DNA from: Desulfovibrio sp. G11
GTDB taxonomy: Bacteria > Desulfobacterota > Desulfovibrionia > Desulfovibrionales > Desulfovibrionaceae
Assembly (NCBI RefSeq): GCF_900243745.1
Contig: NZ_LT984798.1
Location: 1,978,501-2,042,500 of the forward strand
Length of the DNA stretch: 64,000 nucleotides
Reading direction: 5' to 3'
Below the pieces are notes generated by a model. The model made no database searches and was not told where the DNA came from. It saw only the letters and a list, made by a program, of their open reading frames with translations. Positions 33,864-43,800 of the stretch are shown here, piece by piece. Position numbers and translations under genes: made by a program. Numbering within the stretch: position 1 is the first letter of the stretch; each line of letters opens with the position of its first letter.

Positions 33864-35345
33864 ATGAAGTCCGTGCACAAAAAATTTTGCGCGAACCGAC
33901 ATGGCGGCAAAGGGCATGACAGCAAGAGGCGGGATGACGTCTGCCGGAGCCGCACAAACCGGCATGCCAGCGAAGCTGTTGCCGGTTGTGAGCTGACAGC
34001 GTGGTCCGCAATGGAAAGCCTGCCTGCCGGGCAAACCGCGGCGGATGCTCCTGCCGCACTTTCTGCCTTGCCTCCTCCCATAGCCGCCGGTGCATCCCCG
34101 GACGCAGCCGGCGAAGATCCCATTGCCGCGGCCACGCAGGAATTTTGTGTGGACCATCAGCATGCAGGTTTGCGGCTTGATCAGGCTCTGGAACATCTTT
34201 TGCCGCATATGGGCTTGCGTGGGCGCAGGCGCTGCGCTGAAAATGGTGGCGTATCGGTAAACGGCCGCGCCGCAAAAGCTTCGCGCCGCATGCGCCAGGG
34301 GGATGTGGTGCGCCTGCACAATGCGGAAGCACGAAAAAAAAAGGTGGCCTTGGGCCGCGAGGTTTCCGGCACGGCGTTTTCTTGCGGCTCTGCTGTTGCC
34401 GCCTGCGGGCTGCGTATGCTCGGCAGGCAGGGAGAGTATTGTTTTTTCAGTAAGCCCGCGCGTATGCACAGCGCCTCTCTGGCGGGTATTTCCGGTGTGA
34501 GTGTGGAGGCTCTGGCTCCGGCCCTTGCCGTGCGGTGGACTGAAAAAAGCGGCAGCGGCAATGAGTTCGATCTGGCAGCGCTCACTTTGATGCAACGTCT
34601 GGATTTCGGCACTTCAGGCCTTTTGTGCGCGGCGCTTTCGACCTCCGCCGCTGAAGATTTTCGTGCCGCAGAAGCGGCCGGGCTGTGTGAAAAACGCTAT
34701 GTGGCCCTGCTTTCGGGCGTGCTTTCCGGCCCTGTTGTGGCACGGCAGGAGCTGGACGTCAGCAAAAGGCGCAAGAGCCGTGTGCTGCCCGCACTCGCGC
34801 ACCATACGCGCTGGACGGAGTTTTGGCCCCTGCATGTCTGGAGGCCCGGCGACGTGTCTGTACAGGCCCTGCAGGCGTTGCTTGGGCCTGCAGGGGGCGG
34901 AGCGCCTGAAAACGATGCCCCTGTTGTCACGCCGGAAGCAGGGGGGCTGCCGGTTCCCGCCGCCGGGCTCACGCTGGCGGCCTGCCGCATACGCAGGGGG
35001 GCGCGCCATCAGATACGCGCGCATGCGGCTGGTCTGGGACATCCTCTGTGGGGGGACAGCCTGTATGCGGAGCCGGAAGAACATGTGGCGGCCAGTGACG
35101 GCCTTGCCGTAGCTCTGCCTTTGACGTTCTCCAGTGGCAATACCGAAGATGCCAATATGCCGAGTCTTCGTGTTTTTTCTCCTTTGTGTGATGGCGCAGG
35201 ATTTTTTTTGCATCATGGCGGCCTGCGCCTGCCCGGTGCGGCAGTGACAGACGATCTCCCCTGGCTTCTGCCCTCTGGCTGCATGAAGGCCGCAAGGGAC
35301 TGGCTGGCCGGAATTTTGACCGGCAGGGAGCCTTCGGGGACATAG
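33864..35345 (+). CDS. RluA-family pseudouridine synthase
   Basis: 493 residues. The first roughly 95 are a poorly structured tail with Cys/His/Arg and then Ala/Pro-rich stretches. An S4 domain follows (LRLDQALEHLLPHMGLRGRRRCAENGGVSVNGRAA), then the catalytic domain with LMQRLDFGTSGLLCAA (catalytic Asp in RLD), CEKRYVALLSG and RRGARHQIRAHAAGLGHPLWGD. It isomerises uridine to pseudouridine in rRNA or tRNA; the target is not deducible. It starts directly after the CofD-like stop, so it is co-translated. An alternative downstream start would remove the N-terminal tail. Confidence 0.88.
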   Translation: MKSVHKKFCANRHGGKGHDSKRRDDVCRSRTNRHASEAVAGCELTAWSAMESLPAGQTAADAPAALSALPPPIAAGASPDAAGEDPIAAATQEFCVDHQHAGLRLDQALEHLLPHMGLRGRRRCAENGGVSVNGRAAKASRRMRQGDVVRLHNAEARKKKVALGREVSGTAFSCGSAVAACGLRMLGRQGEYCFFSKPARMHSASLAGISGVSVEALAPALAVRWTEKSGSGNEFDLAALTLMQRLDFGTSGLLCAALSTSAAEDFRAAEAAGLCEKRYVALLSGVLSGPVVARQELDVSKRRKSRVLPALAHHTRWTEFWPLHVWRPGDVSVQALQALLGPAGGGAPENDAPVVTPEAGGLPVPAAGLTLAACRIRRGARHQIRAHAAGLGHPLWGDSLYAEPEEHVAASDGLAVALPLTFSSGNTEDANMPSLRVFSPLCDGAGFFLHHGGLRLPGAAVTDDLPWLLPSGCMKAARDWLAGILTGREPSGT

Positions 35346-35596
35346 GAGTTGAGTGTTTAAACAGTTTTTTTTCTATAAAAATAATACATCCAATATGTTG
35401 AAATTAAAGGTGATATATTTATAGAAAATAAAAGTTTTATTTGTCCGGGCCAGGAAGTCTTGGCACATCCCCTCTGTGAGTATACATTTGCCGGGTAGAA
35501 AGACGGCGGCCCACATGATTGGGCGACCGCCGGAACGTCAACCGGTATGGCGCGTGGCAAGGACCCATGTAAGCTGATACCGCCCAAGGAGCGAGG
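35346..35596. other. Promoter spacer of the phosphate transport genes
   Basis: 250 bases; 35360-35442 is very AT-rich and contains a 17-bp perfect odd palindrome AAATAAAAGTTTTATTT (35426-35442). This may be an operator or part of a terminator for the pseudouridine synthase gene. No gene. Confidence 0.45.
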
Positions 35597-36226
35597 ATGT
35601 TCCCTGCGTTGTTGCCCAAATCCGCACCGTTTTTCGCCATGCTGGAGGAGCAGAACGGCCTTCTGCGCCGCATGGCGGGGCTGCTGGTTGAAATGCTTGA
35701 AGACGTGGCCAATATGGACCGCGTGCATAAAGAAATCGCTTTTCTTGAAGAAGAGGCGGATGTTCTGCACAGTCAGATAATCCGGGATCTTTCGCAAACG
35801 TTCATCACCCCCATCGACCGTGAAGACATCCTGCGCATCAATCAGGAGCAGGAAGAATGCATGGACTGCCTGCACAGTCTCAGCACCCGCCTGCATATTT
35901 TTGAATTCACCGGCATACGTTTTCCCGCTCTGCAAATGGCCCGCACCATCAGCGCCATGCTGGACCTGAGCCGCCTTATGCTCGAAGGGCTGGCACACCG
36001 GCGCGATTGTCATAAAACCCGCGCTTTTCGCAACTTGCGGGGCGAATGTGACATGCTGCTGGCCGTGGGGCTGGCGGAACTGCTTGACGAACAGCAGGAA
36101 ATCACCGTGCCGCAGATCATGCGGACGCTCAAATGGAGCCAGGCGTACGAGCGCATGAGCATCCTGCTTGAACAGGTCAATGCGCTGGCGGAAACCATCG
36201 AGGAAGCGGTGCTGAAAAATGTTTGA
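35597..36226 (+). CDS. DUF47 (PhoU-like) family phosphate transport accessory protein
   Basis: 209 residues, all-helical DUF47/PhoU-related protein: FFAMLEEQNGLLRRMAGLLVEML, EIAFLEEEADVLHSQII, FITPIDREDILRINQEQEECMD. The last segment carries the acidic metal-binding pattern of the family. Such proteins are encoded with Pit transporters and are thought to regulate or assist them. AAGGAGCGAGG precedes the ATG. The stop overlaps the pit gene by 8 bases. Confidence 0.9.
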   Translation: MFPALLPKSAPFFAMLEEQNGLLRRMAGLLVEMLEDVANMDRVHKEIAFLEEEADVLHSQIIRDLSQTFITPIDREDILRINQEQEECMDCLHSLSTRLHIFEFTGIRFPALQMARTISAMLDLSRLMLEGLAHRRDCHKTRAFRNLRGECDMLLAVGLAELLDEQQEITVPQIMRTLKWSQAYERMSILLEQVNALAETIEEAVLKNV

Positions 36227-37223
36227 TATTCCTGTGCTGCTGGCGCTCATCGTGCTGGTGGCCCTGATATTCGACTTTACCAACGGCGCTCACGACTGCG
36301 CCAACGCCATCGCCACCGTGGTATCCACCAAGGTGGTCACGCCGCGTTTTGCCGTGGGAGCCGCCGCCCTGCTGAATCTGGGCGGCGCTCTGCTTGGAAC
36401 GGAAGTCGCCAAGACGCTGGGCAGCGGCATCGTGCTGCCCCATGTGGTCGAGGGCAGCCATGTGCTTGTGCTGGCTGCGCTGGTGGGGGCCATAAGCTGG
36501 AACTGCATAACCTGGTATTTCGGCATTCCCTCTTCTTCTTCCCACGCCCTTATTGGCGGGCTGATCGGTGCGGCAGTGGCCGATGCCGGTTTTAGCGCGC
36601 TCAACGGCGGGGGCATTGTGGACAAGGTGCTTATCCCGCTGATAGCCTCGCCTCTGGCCGGTTTTCTGGTGGGTTACCTGATTATGTGGATCATCTTCTG
36701 GACTTGCGCCCGCATGCACCGACGTAAGGTCAACGGCGTTTTCCGGCGGTTGCAGCTTGTGTCAGCAGCCTTTATGGCTACCAGCCACGGCCTCAACGAT
36801 GCCCAGAAAACCATGGGCATCATTACCCTGGCCCTGCTTATTTTCGGCAAGATTGATGTTGTGGAAGTGCCGTTGTGGGTCAAGCTTTCCTGCGCCGGGG
36901 CCATGGCCCTGGGAACCGCTGTGGGCGGCTGGAAGATCGTGAAAACTATGGGCCATCGCATTTTCAAGCTGGAACCGGTGCACGGCTTTGCCGCTGAGAC
37001 TTCGGCGGCGCTGGTCATTACGGGAGCCTCCATGCTGGGCGCTCCCGTAAGTACCACCCACACCATTTCCGCATGCATTTTTGGCGTCGGTTCCACCAAG
37101 CGTCTTTCTGCGGTGCGCTGGAATGTGGCCGGAAGCCTGGTCACTGCCTGGGTGCTTACCCTGCCCGCCGCGGGCGGCATCGGCTTTATCTCTTACTGGT
37201 TGCTGCATTTTATCTGGAACTAG
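36219..37223 (+). CDS. pit: Inorganic phosphate transporter, Pit family
   Basis: 334 residues, about ten membrane segments. Both PD001131-type repeats are present: DFTNGAHDCANAIATVVSTKVVTP near the N-terminus and MATSHGLNDAQKTMGII in the middle, plus GAPVSTTHTISACIFGVG near the end. Pit carriers import metal-phosphate by proton symport. It is co-transcribed with the DUF47 gene and followed by a strong terminator. Confidence 0.95.
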   Translation: MFDIPVLLALIVLVALIFDFTNGAHDCANAIATVVSTKVVTPRFAVGAAALLNLGGALLGTEVAKTLGSGIVLPHVVEGSHVLVLAALVGAISWNCITWYFGIPSSSSHALIGGLIGAAVADAGFSALNGGGIVDKVLIPLIASPLAGFLVGYLIMWIIFWTCARMHRRKVNGVFRRLQLVSAAFMATSHGLNDAQKTMGIITLALLIFGKIDVVEVPLWVKLSCAGAMALGTAVGGWKIVKTMGHRIFKLEPVHGFAAETSAALVITGASMLGAPVSTTHTISACIFGVGSTKRLSAVRWNVAGSLVTAWVLTLPAAGGIGFISYWLLHFIWN

Positions 37224-37253
37224 CGCCGGCAAGCGCCGGGTAAAAAATTCTGC

Positions 37254-37296
37254 TGTGAGCGTGCCCCCTGAAGCAGGGGCACGCTCACATTTTTTT
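37254..37296 (+). terminator. Terminator of the DUF47-pit operon
   Basis: A perfect 14-bp stem (TGTGAGCGTGCCCC and its complement), an 8-base loop, then seven Ts. Confidence 0.93.
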
Positions 37297-37546
37297 GTTG
37301 CAAAGGTATATATCTTTTTCGTGGGCAGGGCAGGGGTATGCAGGGGGCAGAGCAGGCGGCCGCTGGCTGGCGAAAGCGTGTCGGCCGGTGCGCCGTTCAT
37401 GACGCCGCCGAGCGTAATGGCAAGACGGAATGCGCGGTGCGGCTGGTGGCTGTTCTGGGGCAACGGGCAAGCGTCAAGACCCGGCGGTAGCCGGAAAAAC
37501 AGCGGCGCAGGCTTGCGCCCCGCCTGTATGTGGGGGAGGGAGCGGC

Positions 37547-37765
37547 TTAGTTGCCGCTTTCGCGTTCTTCCTGGCAGGTGCGGCACAAGCCTACGCCCGG
37601 CAGGGCCTCAAGGCGTTTCTGGGGGATGGGGTCGCCGCAGTCGCGGCAGCAGGCCACGCCGTCGATGATTTCCGGTCCTCCCCGGTCAATGGCGGCGCGG
37701 GCGCGCATGAGGGCCGATTCACGGTCCAGACGCTCCAGTTCCGTAGCTTGGTCAAAAACGTCCAT
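37547..37765 (-). CDS. Small DksA/TraR-type zinc-finger protein
   Basis: 72 residues from the ATG at 37765 (AAGGAGAAAGCAT upstream), MDVFDQATELERLDRE. The four-cysteine finger CRDCGDPIPQKRLEALPGVGLCRTCQ is that of DksA/TraR proteins. Short TraR-like proteins can act on RNA polymerase through the secondary channel, like DksA-ppGpp, or belong to phage-type regulators. The acidic coiled-coil tip of DksA is shortened here. It stands alone behind a hairpin downstream of argD. Confidence 0.85.
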   Translation of the reverse strand: MDVFDQATELERLDRESALMRARAAIDRGGPEIIDGVACCRDCGDPIPQKRLEALPGVGLCRTCQEERESGN

Positions 37766-37790
37766 ATGCTTTCTCCTTGTCAAAGTAAGC

Positions 37791-37816
37791 GGCAACCCCG
37801 CCGAAGCGGGGTTGCC
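37791..37816 (-). terminator. Hairpin between argD and the TraR-like gene
   Basis: An 11-bp perfect stem GGCAACCCCGC/GCGGGGTTGCC with a CGAA loop. On the minus strand it is followed by GCTTACTTTG, a weak T-tract, so it is an imperfect terminator of the adk-dut-argD direction. A separate small palindrome AGACTA-TT-TAGTCT lies at 37846-37859. Confidence 0.55.
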
Positions 37817-37892
37817 GTAATAGTCGTACCTGATTTTCAACGCAGACTATTTAGTCTACAATGATCTGTCTGTAAAGCCCCTGCGGTGCTTT

Positions 37893-39098
37893 TCAGGCGG
37901 TAAAATTCCGCAGGATGTCTTCAAGCGTCGTCAGAAAGCCATCCAGGTCAGCCTGGTCAATATTCAGGGGCGGCAGAAGGCGAAGGGTCGTGCCGTGGCT
38001 CAGGTTGCAGATATAGCCCCGGTGCAGCAGCTCGTCCCACACGGCCTTGCCGTCCACGGCAAGCTCGATGCCCAGCATAAGGCCCATGCCCCGCACTTCG
38101 ACAATTTTTCCGGGCAGGCGTTCCTGCATGTCTGCGAGGGTGTGCTTCATGTGCGCGCCCAGCTGGGCGGCGCGTTCGGTCAGCCTGTCGCGCAGCAGGA
38201 TTTCAACTACCCTGGTCGCCACGCCGGAGACCAGAGCGCCGCCGCCGAACGTGGTGGCATGGCTTCCCGCCTCAAAACCTGCGGCGACCTCGTCTGTAGC
38301 CAGCATGGCTCCCATGGGCAGGCCATTGGCAAGGGCCTTGGCGACGCTGATGGCGTCAGGCGTCAGCCCGTGATTCTGAAAGGCCCAGAATGTGCCGGTG
38401 CGGCCAAGTCCCGCCTGGACTTCATCGCACATGAAGAGCACGCCGTGCTGGCGGCACAGGGCCTCAAGCTGCCGCAGATAGTCGCCGGACAGGGGGACAA
38501 TGCCGCCTTCACCCTGTACCACTTCCACCAGAACCGCGGCAGTGGCCGGAGTGATGGCCGCGCTCATGGCGTCCAGATCATTGGCCGGAACCTGCCTGAA
38601 TCCTTCAGGCAGGGGGGTGAAGCCGTCGCTGAGGTTTTCACGTCCTGTAGCGGCAAGCGCGCCCAGTGTGCGCCCGTGGAAACAGCCGTTCAGGGTGATG
38701 ATTTCATAGGCATCGCGCTGCCTGATCTTGCGCATGTAGCGGCGCGCCAGCTTGATGCATGCCTCGTTGGCCTCGGCCCCGGAGTTGCAGAAAAAAGCCT
38801 TATTGTGATGGCTGGTGGACAAAAGCAGGCGCGCCAGCTCAAGCTGCTCTTCCTGATAGAAGAGATTGCTCACATGCCAGAGTTTTTCGGCCTGTGCGGC
38901 CAGAGCGGCGTTTACTTCGTCGTTGCAGTGTCCGAGGGTCGTAACGGCAATGCCCGCCAGCAGGTCGACATATTCCTTGCCGTCCACATCCCACAATCGC
39001 GCGCCCTTGCCTCGGACCACGGCCACGGGATAGCGGCTGTAAGAACGGCAGAGCAGGCTTTCTTCCCCGGCTTTGACGGCAGCAAAGGCTTGTGACAT
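37893..39098 (-). CDS. argD: Acetylornithine aminotransferase
   Basis: 401 residues from the ATG at 39098 (AGGAGT upstream). Class-III PLP aminotransferase with VDLLAGIAVTTLGHCN, SGAEANEACIKLAR, GCFHGRTLGALAATG, the DEVQAGLGRTG aspartate and the PLP lysine in SVAKALANGLPMGA. The profile fits ArgD (N2-acetylornithine from N-acetylglutamate semialdehyde; often also the succinyl-DAP enzyme of lysine synthesis). It lies 65 bases downstream of dut on the same strand and is probably co-transcribed. Confidence 0.92.
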   Translation of the reverse strand: MSQAFAAVKAGEESLLCRSYSRYPVAVVRGKGARLWDVDGKEYVDLLAGIAVTTLGHCNDEVNAALAAQAEKLWHVSNLFYQEEQLELARLLLSTSHHNKAFFCNSGAEANEACIKLARRYMRKIRQRDAYEIITLNGCFHGRTLGALAATGRENLSDGFTPLPEGFRQVPANDLDAMSAAITPATAAVLVEVVQGEGGIVPLSGDYLRQLEALCRQHGVLFMCDEVQAGLGRTGTFWAFQNHGLTPDAISVAKALANGLPMGAMLATDEVAAGFEAGSHATTFGGGALVSGVATRVVEILLRDRLTERAAQLGAHMKHTLADMQERLPGKIVEVRGMGLMLGIELAVDGKAVWDELLHRGYICNLSHGTTLRLLPPLNIDQADLDGFLTTLEDILRNFTA

Positions 39099-39162
39099 GG
39101 ACGGACTCCTTTTCTCGATAAACAGATGGTTGGTTTGGACGCGCCGCAGGGGCGCGGCGCTG

Positions 39163-39714
39163 TCAGCGCCCTGTGTGCCCGAAGCCGCCGGAACCACGCC
39201 CGGTGGGGGCCAGTTCCTCCACCTCGCGCCAGCGGGGGCGTATAAAGGGCTGAAAGATGAGCTGGGCCACGCGCTCGCCATTGGCGATGCGACGCTCCTG
39301 CCCGGAGGTGTTCAGAAGAACCACCAGAATTTCTCCGGTATAGTCAGGGTCAATGACCCCCACGCCCTGAGCCACGGTCAGGCCGTCACGCGCGCCAAGG
39401 CCGCTGCGGGAATAAACAAAGCCCGCCACGTCTGCGGCCTGCGGCTGCACGGCAATGCCCGTGCCGACCTTGAGGCGCTGCCCGGGGGCAATGACCGCCT
39501 CGGCCGTGTCAAGGCAGGCCCGCAGGTCGAAACCGGCAGACCGGCTGGTGGCCGGAGCAAGAAAGTCCTTACTGTCCCGGGCGTAACATTCCCGGGCGCC
39601 GGGGCGTACAAAGGCCAGGGCCACGTCTGCGGCACGGGTAGCAGGCATGCCCATCACCTCATCCAGCAGGCCGGAAGCGCTCTGGGTAAAAGTATTGTTT
39701 TGTGTATTGCTCAT
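39163..39714 (-). CDS. dut: Deoxyuridine 5'-triphosphate nucleotidohydrolase (dUTPase)
   Basis: 183 residues if it starts at the ATG 39714. All five dUTPase motifs are visible: AGFDLRAC, YSRSGLGARDG, GVGVIDPDYTGEI, GERVAQLIF and GRGSGGFGHTG. It hydrolyses dUTP to dUMP, keeping uracil out of DNA and feeding dTMP synthesis. There is an extra N-terminal stretch of about 30-35 residues relative to the 150-residue norm. The ribosome site is poor, so the exact start is uncertain. Confidence 0.92.
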   Translation of the reverse strand: MSNTQNNTFTQSASGLLDEVMGMPATRAADVALAFVRPGARECYARDSKDFLAPATSRSAGFDLRACLDTAEAVIAPGQRLKVGTGIAVQPQAADVAGFVYSRSGLGARDGLTVAQGVGVIDPDYTGEILVVLLNTSGQERRIANGERVAQLIFQPFIRPRWREVEELAPTGRGSGGFGHTGR

Positions 39715-39881
39715 TGGCGAGTAGTAGCGCAGCTTGCCGCCGGGGGCAAGAGTTGCGGACCGGCCGGTCCTGCTGGAAGCCGCGTGGCGGGCAGGCAGCG
39801 GTAAAAACTGCTGGCGCGGCAGCAGCGCTGTGCCGCGCCGCGCAAAGGCTTTGCCCATATGCCGGATTTGCGTTGTGACAG

Positions 39882-39919
39882 AAAAAAGATTCCCGCATGG
39901 TCTGCGGGAATCTTTTTTT
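39882..39919. terminator. Bidirectional terminator after adk
   Basis: A stem of AAAAAGATTCCCGCA with TGCGGGAATCTTTTT and a short loop, T-rich on both strands. On the minus strand it lies about 74 bases beyond the adk stop and before dut. Confidence 0.88.
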
Positions 39920-39992
39920 GTGGTCATCGGGGCGGGTTTTGCACAGGCTGCTTTTCAGTGAAACCAGCTCGCAGCCCGTGCCGGAAAGGCCG

Positions 39993-40664
39993 TTAGGCCA
40001 GCTTGGACAGCAGGGTTTCCTTGATGGATTCGATGCTGCCTTCGCCGTTAAGCTCAATGTATTTGGTTTTGCCCTGATCAGCCAGCTTTTTGAAGAAATA
40101 GGCGGCGGCCAGGGTTCCATCGGTGGTGTTGTAGTAAATATCGTGGCGCTTGTTGATGGCGGTTTCGTCCTGGTCATCGGACCGGCTCGAAAGGGTACCG
40201 CCACAGACGCGACAGACATCGCCATTGGGCTTGATGGCCTCAATGAAAATATTGTTGGGGTGGTTATTGTTGTTCTTGCACAGGCGGCGGCCCATGATAC
40301 GGTTTTTTGCCGTTTCGCGGGGCAGCAGGATTTCTACCACGTAGTCAAGGCGCATGCCTTCTTTCTGCAGGGCTTCCCACAGTTTTTCGGCCTGCACCAT
40401 ATTGCGGGGAAAACCATCCAGCAGCCAGCCGTGCTGGCCTTTGGTCTTCAGGGTTTCAAGAACCATAGGAATGGTGATTTCGTCGGGCACAAGGTCGCCA
40501 CGGTCAATATAGGCCTTGGCTTTCTTGCCCAGTTCCGTACCGCCGCCGATGTGTTCACGGAAGATGGCGCCGGATTCGATGTGGGCGAGATTGTACTTCT
40601 GCTTGATAAGATCGCCTTGAGTGCCTTTGCCGCTGCCGTTGGGGCCGAAAATCAGAATGTTCAC
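39993..40664 (-). CDS. adk: Adenylate kinase with Cys/His metal-binding LID
   Basis: 223 residues from the GTG at 40664 (AAGGAG seven bases upstream); a GTG six bases earlier sits too close to that site. P-loop GPNGSGKGTQ (res 7-16), DGFPRN and RIMGRRL follow. The LID has C129-X5-H135-X15-C151-X2-C154, exactly the metal site I recall from D. gigas adenylate kinase (Zn, Co or Fe bound). The residue numbers coincide with that protein only if the second GTG is the start. It interconverts ATP+AMP and 2 ADP, which is vital here because sulfate activation produces AMP-level costs. Confidence 0.96.
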   Translation of the reverse strand: MNILIFGPNGSGKGTQGDLIKQKYNLAHIESGAIFREHIGGGTELGKKAKAYIDRGDLVPDEITIPMVLETLKTKGQHGWLLDGFPRNMVQAEKLWEALQKEGMRLDYVVEILLPRETAKNRIMGRRLCKNNNNHPNNIFIEAIKPNGDVCRVCGGTLSSRSDDQDETAINKRHDIYYNTTDGTLAAAYFFKKLADQGKTKYIELNGEGSIESIKETLLSKLA

Positions 40665-40812
40665 CGTCACTCTCCTTGGCGGAACCGCAATTTTGATTGT
40701 GCAAAAAAGAACACATCGCCAACCTAGACCCTAAAGCCGCTCCTGTCAACGGGAGGCAGGAAGAATGGTCGACAAAATACCTGTGTTTTACGTTGCGAAA
40801 TCTTGTCATCTG

Positions 40813-43800
40813 TCAGCGAAAAAGTTTCCAGGTTCCTTCAACTATACCACCGAGAACGTCCACAAAGCCCTTGGTAATGTCGCCAAGCGTGTTCAGTATG
40901 AGCGTACCCGCGCCGATGGATGTCTTGGTATTGTCTAGGCTGCCGTACAGGCGCAGGGGAAAGTCCGGCACGTTCTTCATACTGACGTTAAAGTTGCAGT
41001 CCAGTGTTTCGCTGTTAAAGTCTATCCAGCCGCCGCCGTTGACCTGAAGGCCAGACCCTTTGAGATAAAAATCACTACTTCGCGCCACGCCGTTGGTAAT
41101 GCTGCCTGACGCTCCTGATGCGGTAATGGGGGTGGGTTTGCCCTTGAGCTTGCCTTCCGGGGTTCTGTGCTGAAACGAGCCGTTGAGCACCTCGACCCGC
41201 CATTTGCCATTGAGCAGGGCGGGGAGCTGGTCGGGGCCGGTGAGGCTGGCGTGGATTTCAGAGTGGACAGAGCCTTTGCCCCTGAGTGCTGCGCTGCCGC
41301 CCCGGGCGTTGCTGGCTTCGGTAAGGTCAAAGTTGTTGATCGTGAGGCTGTTGCTGAAACTGAGGCCCTTGTTGAAGGTGATGGTTCCCTTGCTTATGAT
41401 GGGCGCGCCGTAAAACTGGCCGGTTATGGAATCGGACGTGAGCCGCCCGTTTTCCAGTTTATAACGGCTGCGCAGATTCTGCACCGTAAAGCGCATGACC
41501 GTTAGCCTGGTTACGCTCATTTCGCCTTGTGCGCGAAAGGCCCGCATGAAGCGGAAGTCCCATTCCTTGCTGCCTGCCTTGCTTTTGCCCGCAGGGGCTG
41601 TGCTCATGTAGCGGTCAAGGTTGATCTGGTCGGCGTTGAGCTTGAAATTCAGGGCGGGCTGCTCGCGCCAGTCGACATTCAGGGTGCCGGTAATGACGCT
41701 CTGGTCTGTTTTGGCACGTATTTCACGCAGGGTGAGAGTGTCGGGGGTGCCCCTGAAGCGCGCTTCCACCTCTATCCGGTTCAGGGACGGCGGAACGCTT
41801 AGCCTGCCCATGCCTGCCATGCGCAGGGTTCGGGCGATGTCCGGGCTGTAGGCAGAAAGTTTGCCCTGCCAGAAGGGACCGTCCTTGCCGGAGGCAAGGC
41901 TCGCCTGCCCGTGTGCCTCCACACCGAGAACATTGATGTGAGCTTCGGACACGGAAAGTTCATTGCGGCTGGACTGGCCGCTGAAGCGGCCCGATGTCTG
42001 CACGTGCAGGCCGTCCGGCTTGAGGGACCGCTCCGCATCCATGCGCAGGGAAAAGGAGCCGGGCAGGTTTGTAAAGTCCATCTGCCCGCCGTCTGCCCCA
42101 TCGCCGCTGAACCACAGTCTGCCGTTGATGTCGGTGGAGGCGTTCAGCCCTTGCGCGGCCAGTGCGGCTGTCCACTGGCCTTCAAGGCCGAGGCGCTCGC
42201 CGTCCCAGGCCGCGGTGCGTACCTTGAGCCCGACATCCAGAAGCGAGAAGGCCAGAGAAGATTTTTTGCCTCCGCTGATGCGCGGCGGCGGCCGTAAAAA
42301 ACCGTTTTCAGCGCGGGCCGTCACACTGCCTCGCAGTTTTCCCAAAAAAACATCCAGCTCACGGCCCTGACTCATGACGTCCACATCCGCCCGCAGACGG
42401 CCACTGCCCACAGGCATGACTTTGAGGTCATTGGCCAGGGCCGCGCCGTTCACGTCGCGGGCGCGCAGGCGTATGGAGTAGGGGGTGCTTTTATCGCCGC
42501 CAAGAATGGTCTCACCCTTGACGCTGCCCCCGTACAGTTTGCCTTCTACCAGCAGCAGTGTGTCTTCAAGGCGGGTTTTGGCGTCCAGCAGACCCTGGCG
42601 AATGACCACTAGGGCCTCATCAATGACAATGCTGCCGTACACCACTTTTTTGGCGGCCAGCCGTATGTTGTAGTCCACACCGGTCTCACCGGGCATGAGA
42701 GGGGCTCCGGGCATGGGCGTGAACGGCCCGTGGCCGAACTGCGGCTCTGCGGGCAGGTCACCCACGGCTTCGGGGATGGCGCGGCCAAGGTTCACATTGT
42801 CCGAAACGAGGTCCAGCGCCACTTCGGGCTTGCCCCAGTCCGCCACGCCGCCGCTGCCCGTAAAGCGGCTGCCTGCCGCCGTCACTTCAATATGCGGCAC
42901 TCGCAGGCCCGCTGCATCCAGGTCAAAGACCAGCAGGCCGTCGCTGAGCTCGTCCAGGGCAATTTGCAGCCCGGGGGCCAGATTTCGGGCAAAGCCCAGC
43001 CAGCGGGTGAGGCTTGCGCGGTGCAGTTGCAGACGGCCCGCCAGGGACGGCGCGCTGCTTTCGTTTATGGTCAGCGCACCGTTGAAGCTGACATCGTCAG
43101 GCCCGAAGGTGAGGCGCAGTTTTTCCAGGTCCACCCTGCGCGGATCGGCCTGCCGCCAGCTCGCGCCGCCCATAAAACGGAAGGGCAGGGCGGTGTCGTC
43201 CTTGCTGACGCTGCCTTCAAGGTCGGCAGTGAGGTTGAGCCCCTGCTTGCCGGGAAGAACACTGCCGGGGAGCACGCTGGCGGGAGAAAGCTTGAGGGAG
43301 AATTTCATCTCGGGCAGCCACTGGGGCGCACGCAGCACTCCGCTGGCGGCAAGGCGCGGCTGCGCGAGCATGTCTTTAAGGCTGCCTTTGCCGTCAATAT
43401 ACAGGCTGTCCAGAAGTATCGGCTGGCCGTCGGGCGGCACAAGGGCGGCCGATGCCCAGCCGAGGCTGCCGCTTATGCTGTCGCCGGGCTTTGCCTCCAG
43501 ATCGCACTGCATGCCTTCAATGGTGAGGCTGGAATTTTCTGCGCCCTGAACGCGCACATCCCCTTGCTGCACAGTCAGGCGGCAACGGCCGGGCAAAAGG
43601 CTGTCCTGTGCGCCGCCGCTGCCCAGCAGAGCCTTGATGTCCATATCCGGGCTGAGAGAAACGGCAACAGCGCCGCTGAGACGGGGACGCAGCAGGGATA
43701 TGTTGCGAGGCTCCAGACGGCCCTGCACAAGAGCGGCGAAATCGGGTCTGAGGGTGGCGTAGGCGGTGGTAAACTGCCAGTTTTCGCCCGTGACGGCCAG

